A stretch of DNA of 5,023 bases, taken from assembly GCA_934130045.1 (NCBI GenBank), contig CAKOXI010000045.1, positions 1 through 5,023 on the forward strand. The letters run 5' to 3'. How positions within the stretch are numbered: the stretch's first letter is position 1; each line of letters opens with the position of its first letter. The position numbers and the translations under genes were made by a program. The notes below the pieces were generated by a model, which was not told the DNA's origin, did no database searches, and saw only the letters and a list, made by a program, of their open reading frames with translations. Of the stretch, positions 1-4,950 are shown one piece after another. Source of the DNA: an uncultured Bacilli bacterium. GTDB taxonomy: Bacteria > Bacillota_I > Bacilli_A > RF39 > UBA660.

Positions 1-40
1 AACTCCATTAACCCTTTAAAAATAAGGCATTTGGAGTTTT
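1..40 (+). terminator. Rho-independent terminator of a gene off the left edge
   Basis: AACTCCA (1-7) pairs with TGGAGTT (32-38). An inner helix CCTT (13-16)/AAGG (24-27) closes the top, and a run of T follows from 37. The upstream gene is outside the window. By conserved order it could be an rsmI-like gene, but nothing here shows that. The hairpin may begin before position 1. Confidence 0.72.
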
Positions 41-100
41 TTCTATTCAACAACTGTCAAAGTCAGGATTATATCATTTTAAAAAAAATAAGTAAATTAT

Positions 101-115
101 TCTTTGAATCAAAGA
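101..115. repeat. 15-bp perfect inverted repeat over the spoVT -35
   Basis: TCTTTGA and TCAAAGA flank a single central A, giving 7-bp arms. The repeat covers the proposed -35 of the spoVT promoter, where a repressor operator would be expected. No known regulator's consensus is recognised. At this base composition a chance palindrome is possible. Confidence 0.4.
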
Positions 116-131
116 TGAGAATAATTATATA
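104..131 (+). promoter_or_regulatory. Candidate promoter of spoVT
   Basis: TTGAAT (104-109) is separated by 16 bases from TATATA (126-131), about 30 bases ahead of the spoVT ribosome binding site. The region is so AT-rich that other -10 choices exist, for example TAAAAT at 141-146. SpoVT of B. subtilis is made late in the forespore under sigma-G, but I see no convincing sigma-G -10 (CA-type) here. Confidence 0.4.
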
Positions 132-168
132 AATTTTAGTTAAAATATTATTAGAAAGAGAGGTAAAT

Positions 169-702
169 ATGAAGTCAACGGGAATTATTAGAAGAATTGA
201 CGAACTTGGTAGAATTGTTATACCAAAAGAAATAAGAAAAAAATTACGAATTCATGATGGTGATAATATAGAAATATCTATAGATGAGTTAGAAAATATT
301 ATTTTATCAAAATATTCAAGTATGGGAAAAGTTGATGATTCAATACAGGCACTTATAAATTCCTTATATGGATATATAAATAAAAATGTAATCTTAACAG
401 ATAATGAAAAAATTATTGGTTATGCTGGTAACAGTCAAAATATAAAAACAAATGATTTAATCACAAATGATATACATAAAATAATTGAAAAAAGAGAAAA
501 AATACTAGGAAATATTGATAAGGATATTCAAATTACAAATAACTATTTGCTACATGGATTTTATTATATATGTCCTATAATAGTAAATTATGAAGTAGTT
601 GGTTTAATAATTATAGAGGATAATAAAGAGTCAATAAGTGATAATGATAAAAGTTTATTAGATTTTATAATTACTTTTTTTTCAAAATATCTTGCTTATT
701 AA
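169..702 (+). CDS. spoVT: SpoVT/AbrB-family transcriptional regulator with GAF domain
   Basis: The 177-residue product matches stage V sporulation protein T in length (178 in B. subtilis) and layout. Residues 1 to about 50 form the AbrB-type swapped-hairpin DNA-binding domain, with the signature TGIIRRIDELGRIVIPKEIR near the N-terminus and a following KLRIHDGD turn. The rest, about 55-177, is a GAF-like sensor domain, less conserved, as is usual. SpoVT is a tetrameric forespore regulator that tunes sigma-G genes and spore quality. The start is supported by AAGAGAGG (156-163), five bases before ATG. B. subtilis has the paralogue abrB near metS, in the opposite orientation; here the gene is full length and co-directional with metS. 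No terminator follows it, so read-through transcripts would enter the T-box leader and be subject to it. The family call is secure. A role in sporulation is inferred, since SpoVT-like proteins also occur in lineages of uncertain spore-forming ability. Confidence 0.92.
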   Translation: MKSTGIIRRIDELGRIVIPKEIRKKLRIHDGDNIEISIDELENIILSKYSSMGKVDDSIQALINSLYGYINKNVILTDNEKIIGYAGNSQNIKTNDLITNDIHKIIEKREKILGNIDKDIQITNNYLLHGFYYICPIIVNYEVVGLIIIEDNKESISDNDKSLLDFIITFFSKYLAY

Positions 703-720
703 AAAAAAAAATGATATAAT
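692..720 (+). promoter_or_regulatory. Promoter of the T-box/dut/metS operon
   Basis: TTGCTT (692-697) and TATAAT (715-720) are 17 bases apart, with an extended TGA (712-714) just before the -10. The -35 lies inside the last codons of spoVT. The spacer contains an unbroken run of eleven A (701-711). The transcript would start near 727, where the T-box leader begins. Confidence 0.8.
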
Positions 721-726
721 CTCCAT

Positions 727-952
727 ATATTTAAAGACGTTGATGGAAAGAAGAATAATGATGTTTTATAGAAAGTTCGTGATGATGGAAATCGAACATA
801 CTAGTTATTTAGAATGGTTCCTTGAGTTTCTTAATTGATATGTAAATTAAGACGTATTTATGCGTTAAATAAATAGAGATAGTATAATATACTATAAATA
901 AGGTGGTACCGCGGTAAATTCGCCCTTAATTTATAGTATATTTTTATTTTTT
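727..952 (+). promoter_or_regulatory. T-box leader (tRNA-Met-sensing riboswitch)
   Basis: The conserved T-box core AAGGTGGTACCGCGG lies at 900-914. The antiterminator forms from AAGG (900-903)/CCTT (924-927) and GCG (911-913)/CGC (921-923), leaving the seven-base UGGUACC bulge (904-910). Stem I is visible. Its distal helix is GTTCG/CGAAC around 774-796, AATAA/TTATT is further down, and GGAA/UUCC below the specifier loop adjoins a GA-rich kink-turn-like base. The specifier is ATG (814-816), followed by the purine G817, which should face U33. UGGU (904-907) pairs with ACCA, so it requires discriminator A73, as in tRNA-Met. Stem II is CTTAATT (830-836)/AATTAAG (845-851). A Stem IIA/B pseudoknot can form from ACG (852-854)/CGT (863-865) plus TATTTA (855-860)/TAAATA (866-871). 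Stem III is the palindrome at 879-895. The leader controls dut and metS; uncharged tRNA-Met should promote read-through. Confidence 0.93.
888..952 (+). terminator. T-box expression-platform terminator (non-canonical)
   Basis: TATACTATAAAT (888-899) pairs over 12 bp with ATTTATAGTATA (929-940). It is followed by the U-rich tail TTTTTATTTTTT (941-952), which abuts the dut ribosome binding site. The stem encloses the antiterminator. In usual T-boxes the terminator instead pairs the antiterminator's 3' half with a downstream complement. No complement of CGCCCTT exists downstream here. Confidence 0.7.
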
Positions 953-962
953 GGAGGTAAAA

Positions 963-1445
963 ATGAGATGTTTTGAAAAAATAAGTTTTGAACAATTTAA
1001 AAAAGACATAGCAAATGATGAAAAACTATATGCATCGTATGATGTTCCTAAAAGACAAACTAAAAATAGTGCTGGATATGATTTTGAATCGTTAATGGAT
1101 TTTACCTTAATGCCAGGAGAATCAAAAAAAATTCCTTTAGGTATTAAAGCAAAAATGAACGAAGATGAATTTCTTATGATAATTATAAGAAGTAGTTTAG
1201 GATTTAAATACAACATTAGAATGTGTAATCAAGTTGGTATAATTGATAGTGATTATTACAATAATTCCAATAATGAAGGTCATATTTTTGTAAAATTATA
1301 TAATGAAGGAAAAGAAAAATTTTGTGTAAATAAAAAAGATAGATTGTGTCAAGGAATCTTTACAAAGTTTTTAACCGTATCAAATGAAGAAAAAATAAAT
1401 AATGTAAGAACTAATGGATTTGGTTCGACAGGTAAAGGAGAGTAA
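963..1445 (+). CDS. dut: dUTP diphosphatase (trimeric dUTPase family)
   Basis: This enzyme hydrolyses dUTP to dUMP and pyrophosphate, keeping uracil out of DNA and feeding thymidylate synthesis. The 160-residue product carries all five family motifs: SAGYDF (36-41), RSSLGFKYNIRM (76-87), GIIDSDYY with the likely catalytic Asp95 (92-99), RLCQGIF (127-133) and RTNGFGSTG (149-157), whose Phe153 would stack on uracil. Motif 3 contains NNSNNE before GHI where most dUTPases have a single Arg before GEI; similar insertions occur, from memory, in other Bacillota homologues. The start is ATG 963, five bases after GGAGG (953-957). A TTG at 951 in the same frame overlaps that ribosome binding site and is not used. 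The gene follows the T-box and precedes metS by three bases, so both should be on one transcript regulated by tRNA-Met charging. The N-terminal ~25 residues ahead of motif 1 are longer than the minimal enzyme. Confidence 0.93.
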   Translation: MRCFEKISFEQFKKDIANDEKLYASYDVPKRQTKNSAGYDFESLMDFTLMPGESKKIPLGIKAKMNEDEFLMIIIRSSLGFKYNIRMCNQVGIIDSDYYNNSNNEGHIFVKLYNEGKEKFCVNKKDRLCQGIFTKFLTVSNEEKINNVRTNGFGSTGKGE

Positions 1446-1448
1446 AAA

Positions 1449-3008
1449 ATGGAAAAAGAAAAATTTTATATTGCAACAGCAATAACATATACATCAGGTA
1501 AACCTCATCTAGGAAATACATATGAAATAGTTTTAGCAGACGCTATAGCACGTTATAAAAGATTAACGGGATATGATGTGTATTTTCAAACTGGAACAGA
1601 TGAACATGGTCAAAAAATAGAAGAAAAGTCAAATTTAAATGGTATTGAACCACAAGAATATGTAGATGAAATGTCCCTAGAAGTTAGAAGAGTATGGGAT
1701 TCTATGAACACAAGTTATGATAAATTTGTTAGAACTACTTCACCTAGTCATGAAAAGGTTGTGCAAAAAGTTTTTAAAAAATTATATGATCAAGGAGATA
1801 TATATAAAGGATTTTATGAAGGATTATATTGTACACCTTGCGAATCATTTTTTACAGAATCACAGTTAGTAAATGGTTTATGTCCTGATTGTGGCAGAGA
1901 AGTCCATAAAGAGCAAGAGGAAGCATACTTCTTTAAATTAAGTAATTATTCTAAAAAATTAGAAAAATATTTAGATGAACATCCAGATTTTATTGAACCA
2001 ATTTCTAGAAAAAATGAAATAGTTAATAATTTTATTAAGCCAGGAATTCAAGACTTATGTGTTTCTAGAACAACATTTAAATGGGGGATACCAGTAGATT
2101 TTGATGCAAAACATGTTGTATATGTATGGCTAGATGCACTTTTAAATTATATTACATTTTTAGGTTATGATATAGATTCAGAATCAGAAGAATTTAAAAA
2201 ATACTGGCCTTGTGATTTGCATTTAATTGGTAAGGATATATTAAGATTTCATACAATTTATTGGCCGATTATTTTAATGTCCCTAGATTTACCACTACCT
2301 AAAAAAATATTTGGACATCCATGGTTATTATTTGGAAATGATAAAATGAGTAAATCAAAAGGTAATATAGTTTATGCTGATAAGTTGGCTAATGTTGTTG
2401 GAATAGATGCTGTAAGATATTATTTGCTACATGAAATGCCATATGCTCAGGATGGAAATTATACACATGAATTGTTGATTGAAAGATATAATTCTGATTT
2501 AGCAAATGTTTTAGGAAATTTAGTTAATAGAACAATAAGCATGTCCTATAAATATTTTGATGGTGAGGTAAGAGAAGCAATAGAAAAAGAGCCAATAGAT
2601 GATGAATTGATTTCTGTTGTAATGAAAGCAAACAAATTAGTTGAAGAAAAAATGAATGAATACCGAATTGCTGAAGCAATCGATGAAATTTTTAATATAT
2701 TTAAACGTTCTAATAAATATATTGATGAAACTACTCCATGGATTTTGGCAAAAGATGAAAATAAAAAAGAAAGACTTGCAACGGTTTTATATAATTTATT
2801 GGAATCAATTAGACATGGTGCAGTTTTGTTACAAGCATTTTTACCAGATACAGCAAAGGCTATTTTTAATCAATTAAATACAGAAAATAACCAGTATGAT
2901 ACCCTATTTGATTTTACTGGAATGGATATAGGAATTCATTTAAATGAACCACATCCAATTTTTGAAAGATTAGATTATGAAAAAACTATAGAAAAATTAG
3001 ATAATTAG
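1449..3008 (+). CDS. metS: Methionyl-tRNA synthetase (class I, short form)
   Basis: This cytoplasmic enzyme charges tRNA-Met with methionine for initiation and elongation. The 519-residue product has the class I nucleotide-binding signatures HLGN (20-23, a HIGH variant) and KMSKS (299-303). A Cys4 zinc knuckle (C128, C131, C145, C148) sits in the connective domain. The helical anticodon-binding domain includes Asn357, Arg361 and Trp431, which correspond to E. coli Asn391, Arg395 and Trp461, the residues that read the CAU anticodon. The chain ends at about the point where B. subtilis MetRS (664 residues) continues into a C-terminal tRNA-binding (EMAPII-like) domain, so this is a form without that appendage. 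An AAAGGAG ribosome binding site (1434-1440) lies in the last dut codons, and the dut stop is three bases before ATG 1449. No hairpin terminator follows directly, so transcripts may run on to the terminator at 3314-3340. The T-box upstream fits its function. Confidence 0.97.
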   Translation: MEKEKFYIATAITYTSGKPHLGNTYEIVLADAIARYKRLTGYDVYFQTGTDEHGQKIEEKSNLNGIEPQEYVDEMSLEVRRVWDSMNTSYDKFVRTTSPSHEKVVQKVFKKLYDQGDIYKGFYEGLYCTPCESFFTESQLVNGLCPDCGREVHKEQEEAYFFKLSNYSKKLEKYLDEHPDFIEPISRKNEIVNNFIKPGIQDLCVSRTTFKWGIPVDFDAKHVVYVWLDALLNYITFLGYDIDSESEEFKKYWPCDLHLIGKDILRFHTIYWPIILMSLDLPLPKKIFGHPWLLFGNDKMSKSKGNIVYADKLANVVGIDAVRYYLLHEMPYAQDGNYTHELLIERYNSDLANVLGNLVNRTISMSYKYFDGEVREAIEKEPIDDELISVVMKANKLVEEKMNEYRIAEAIDEIFNIFKRSNKYIDETTPWILAKDENKKERLATVLYNLLESIRHGAVLLQAFLPDTAKAIFNQLNTENNQYDTLFDFTGMDIGIHLNEPHPIFERLDYEKTIEKLDN

Positions 3009-3080
3009 ATTTATAATGTGTAAAATGATGTAAATTGTCGAGTGAAAAATGTAAATAATGTTTGAATTCTATCATAAAAA

Positions 3081-3108
3081 TTGTTATAGTAGATATGTTG
3101 TCTATAAT
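3081..3108 (+). promoter_or_regulatory. Promoter of the 54-residue membrane protein gene
   Basis: TTGTTA (3081-3086) and TATAAT (3103-3108) are 16 bases apart. The predicted start is near 3115, about 18 bases ahead of the ribosome binding site. The -10 is a perfect consensus hexamer. This makes the small gene at least partly independent of the metS operon. Confidence 0.65.
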
Positions 3109-3143
3109 ACCAGTAGTAAAAAAATAGAAAAAAGAGGGAAAAT

Positions 3144-3308
3144 ATGATAGAGAAGGCAAAACAATATAAAGTAATTTTATTAGCATATTGTGTGTTGTTT
3201 TTACTAATATTAGGTAGTGTGATGATAGAATTCAAATTATTGGATGTAATTTATTTAGGAGTATTGACATTTTTCTTATTTAGATATTTTTATATCAAAA
3301 GTAAATAA
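3144..3308 (+). CDS. Small two-helix membrane protein, function unknown
   Basis: I do not recognise this 54-residue protein. It opens with a basic stretch (MIEKAKQYK) and then a hydrophobic segment at about 10-29. After a short polar turn (EFKLLD) comes a second hydrophobic, aromatic-rich segment at about 35-51, ending in KSK. Lysines at both ends suggest that both termini are cytoplasmic, by the positive-inside rule. Support for a real gene comes from its surroundings: a perfect TATAAT promoter at 3103-3108, an AGAGGG ribosome binding site (3133-3138) five bases before ATG, and a terminator six bases after the stop. No coding homology could be tested. It sits between metS and tatD, which are usually adjacent, so it may be a lineage-specific insertion. 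A toxin of a type I system or a regulatory microprotein are possibilities, without direct evidence. Confidence 0.72.
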   Translation: MIEKAKQYKVILLAYCVLFLLILGSVMIEFKLLDVIYLGVLTFFLFRYFYIKSK

Positions 3309-3313
3309 AAAAG

Positions 3314-3340
3314 CTATATAAAATTTTATATAGTTTTTTT
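3314..3340 (+). terminator. Rho-independent terminator after the small membrane protein gene
   Basis: CTATATAAAA (3314-3323) and TTTTATATAG (3324-3333) form a perfect 20-base palindrome, realistically an 8-bp stem with an AATT loop. It is followed by seven T (3334-3340). A run of A precedes it, so it could work in both directions. The stem has only two G-C pairs, so it may leak. It also closes the metS operon. Confidence 0.75.
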
Positions 3341-3379
3341 GTTAAAGTGGTAATTTTTTTGAAAATTAACTGTATAAAT

Positions 3380-3407
3380 TTCATAAAAACAATATATATG
3401 TTATAAT
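3380..3407 (+). promoter_or_regulatory. Promoter of tatD (extended -10)
   Basis: TATAAT (3402-3407) is preceded by TGT (3399-3401), an extended -10. A weak -35, TTCATA (3380-3385), lies 16 bases upstream. Transcription would start near 3414, at the tatD ribosome binding site. A weaker alternative is TTGAAA (3359-3364) with CATAAA (3382-3387), which would give a leader of about 30 bases. Confidence 0.6.
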
Positions 3408-3423
3408 GTATACAGGTGATTAT

Positions 3424-4176
3424 ATGTTTATTGATGCTCATTGTCATTTAAGTAATAAAGATTACGAAGATGTTGAAAAAGTTATAAAAAATATGGAAAA
3501 TAATATAATGATTGCAAGTGGTGCAGATCATGAATCTAATGTTGACGTAGTTTCTTTAGTAAAAAAATATAATAATATATATGGGGTAATAGGTATTCAT
3601 CCAACAGAAATAACTGAAAATATTGCTGAAAATCTTAAATTTATAGAACAACATATAAATGACAGTCATATTGTTGGAATTGGTGAAATTGGACTAGATT
3701 ATCATTATGAAGTTAATAAGGAATTACAAAAAGAAATTTTTATAAAGCAAATTAGATTGGCATTAAAATATAAAAAACCTATAGTTATTCACACAAGAGA
3801 TGCTATAAAAGACACATATGATATATTAGAAAGTGAAAATGCATATCAGGTTCCAGTATATATTCATTGCTTTTCTGAAAGTTTAGAGATGGCAAAGTTG
3901 TTCATAAAAAAGGGAGCTAAAATAGGTGTAGGTGGAGTAGTAACTTTTAAAAATGCCAAAAAAATAGTAGAAGTTGTCGAAAATATTTCATTAGATAATA
4001 TTTTATTAGAAACAGATAGTCCATATTTAGCTCCTGTGCCTTTAAGAGGAACTGTAAATGAACCTAAAAATATAATTATAATTGCGCAAAAAATAGCTGA
4101 AATAAAAAATGTTGATGTAGATGATGTAATAAGAATAACAAGGCATAATACCATAGCCCAATTTGACTTAAAATAA
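3424..4176 (+). CDS. tatD: TatD-family metal-dependent deoxyribonuclease
   Basis: TatD enzymes are TIM-barrel, two-metal hydrolases of the amidohydrolase superfamily. They act as Mg-dependent 3'-5' DNA exonucleases linked to DNA repair and DNA breakdown; the physiological role in Bacillota is not settled. The 250-residue product keeps the full ligand set: His6 and His8 in DAHCH, Glu88 in GEIGLDYH, His123 in IHTRDA, His148 in IHCFS, and Asp198 in ETDSPYLAP. The LRG..NEP segment follows. The ATG at 3424 gives the family's canonical N-terminus (MFIDAHCHL) and is preceded by AGGTGA (3414-3419). An in-frame ATG at 3406 lies inside the -10 hexamer and cannot be on the main transcript. tatD follows metS in many Bacillota, but here a small gene and a terminator separate them, and tatD has its own promoter. 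No terminator follows, so transcripts probably continue into the next gene. Confidence 0.95.
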   Translation: MFIDAHCHLSNKDYEDVEKVIKNMENNIMIASGADHESNVDVVSLVKKYNNIYGVIGIHPTEITENIAENLKFIEQHINDSHIVGIGEIGLDYHYEVNKELQKEIFIKQIRLALKYKKPIVIHTRDAIKDTYDILESENAYQVPVYIHCFSESLEMAKLFIKKGAKIGVGGVVTFKNAKKIVEVVENISLDNILLETDSPYLAPVPLRGTVNEPKNIIIIAQKIAEIKNVDVDDVIRITRHNTIAQFDLK

Positions 4177-4191
4177 ATTGTATGTTATAGT
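4163..4191 (+). promoter_or_regulatory. Strong candidate promoter of the 3D-domain gene
   Basis: TTGACT (4163-4168) and TATAGT (4186-4191), each one base off consensus, are separated by exactly 17 bases. An extended TGT (4183-4185) precedes the -10. The -35 overlaps the last codons of tatD. The predicted start is near 4198, giving a leader of under 30 bases. Confidence 0.72.
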
Positions 4192-4225
4192 TTTAATTAG
4201 CACTTGAAACAAATTGAGGTGAAAT

Positions 4226-4918
4226 ATGAATATATATTTGATACAAATAATTGGTAATTTTGTTAATTTTATATTTGTAACAATATTATCATTATTTGGA
4301 GTGTTTAATAGTGTTGATACAGAAATAAAAAATCAAGATGTTACAAAAAATTCTTATATTGAAAATCAGACAATAAATTATAATGTTATATATCAATATA
4401 GCAGTAAAATTCCTTCAAATATAACTAAAGTTTTAACACCAGGTGAAGAAGGGGTTGTTTATGTCAATAATTATGATAATACACAGATAGTTTTAAAGGA
4501 AGCTAAAGATGAAGTTGTTTTGGTTGGAACTGGGGATCAAGGATTATTTAATGGAAAATTAACAGGATATGGTCCTGACTGTCCAGGATGTAGTTTAGTA
4601 GGAAATGTTTCTTGCAAAACTAAACAAGGTACAAATCATAGTTTGATAAATGATGGTATAACATATATAGATGATGAATTTGGTGAGGTCAGAATACTTG
4701 CAGCAGCAACAACCGCTTTTCCATGTGGAACAGTTATAAACGTTGATAATGGAATTTTGGAACCGTTTAATGCTGTTGTTCTAGACACCGGTTATGATAT
4801 GCGCAAAGCATGGAATAACGGAAGTGTTTGGTTTGATTTAGCATTTGAATCACAAGCAAGTGTAACAAATGTTTCAAATAAAACGACATCATTTAGTGTT
4901 CAAAGATGGGGTTGGTAG
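4226..4918 (+). CDS. Membrane-anchored G5/3D-domain cell-wall protein (YabE-like)
   Basis: This 230-residue protein is predicted to be exported and to act on, or bind, peptidoglycan. Residues 4-28 form a hydrophobic anchor or signal segment with no basic residue before it, which is unusual. About 50-103 resembles a G5 domain, best seen at TPGEEGVVYVNN (71-82) and VVLVGTG (97-103). About 110-212 is a 3D domain, related to the catalytic fold of MltA-type lytic transglycosylases. It contains GYGPDCPGC (114-122), FPCGT (165-169), LDTGYDM (186-192) and WFDLAFES (202-209). Asp187 and Asp204 fit two of the three namesake aspartates; the first (usually VDP..IP.GT) aligns with Ala161. Four cysteines (119, 122, 130, 167) lie in the domain. 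B. subtilis yabE, in the same place after tatD, is about twice as long with more N-terminal repeats. GAGGTG (4216-4221) supports the start, and an in-frame TGA at 4220 rules out a longer one. Catalytic activity is uncertain. Confidence 0.85.
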   Translation: MNIYLIQIIGNFVNFIFVTILSLFGVFNSVDTEIKNQDVTKNSYIENQTINYNVIYQYSSKIPSNITKVLTPGEEGVVYVNNYDNTQIVLKEAKDEVVLVGTGDQGLFNGKLTGYGPDCPGCSLVGNVSCKTKQGTNHSLINDGITYIDDEFGEVRILAAATTAFPCGTVINVDNGILEPFNAVVLDTGYDMRKAWNNGSVWFDLAFESQASVTNVSNKTTSFSVQRWGW

Positions 4919-4949
4919 AGAAACTAAGAAAATATTAGTTTCTTTTTTT
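4919..4949 (+). terminator. Rho-independent terminator of the 3D-domain gene
   Basis: AGAAACTAA (4919-4927) pairs perfectly over 9 bp with TTAGTTTCT (4935-4943) around a 7-base loop, followed by a T run to 4949. The stem begins at the first base after the stop codon. Confidence 0.88.
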
Positions 4950-4950
4950 G

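Noticed and set aside
815..817. TGG (Trp) as the T-box specifier
   Set aside because: It lacks a following purine, conflicts with the UGGU bulge (tRNA-Trp has G73), and the downstream gene is metS.
883..888. TATAAT inside the T-box leader as an internal promoter
   Set aside because: There is no acceptable -35 about 17 bases upstream, and the sequence is explained by the Stem III palindrome.
951..962. In-frame TTG start for dut, giving four extra residues
   Set aside because: The TTG overlaps the GGAGG ribosome binding site (953-957). ATG 963 has ideal spacing from it.
944..1216. Reverse-strand open frame across dut
   Set aside because: It is the shadow of a well-supported coding region, with low-complexity hydrophobic composition and no promoter or ribosome binding site.
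2656..2877. Second forward frame inside metS
   Set aside because: It lies wholly within the anticodon-binding domain of metS and has no family resemblance.
2986..3235. Two overlapping reverse-strand frames across the metS-tatD gap
   Set aside because: They are Phe/Ile/Tyr-rich readings of AT-rich DNA opposite the better supported 54-residue gene and its promoter.
3406..3423. In-frame upstream ATG for tatD
   Set aside because: It overlaps the TATAAT of the promoter, has no ribosome binding site, and the family N-terminus begins at ATG 3424.
3975..3981. Exact Spo0A box TGTCGAA
   Set aside because: It lies in the middle of tatD with no promoter nearby; a 7-mer is expected by chance.
3864..4154. 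Reverse-strand open frame within tatD
   Set aside because: It is opposite the conserved HCFS and ETDSPYLAP motifs of tatD and has no initiation signals.
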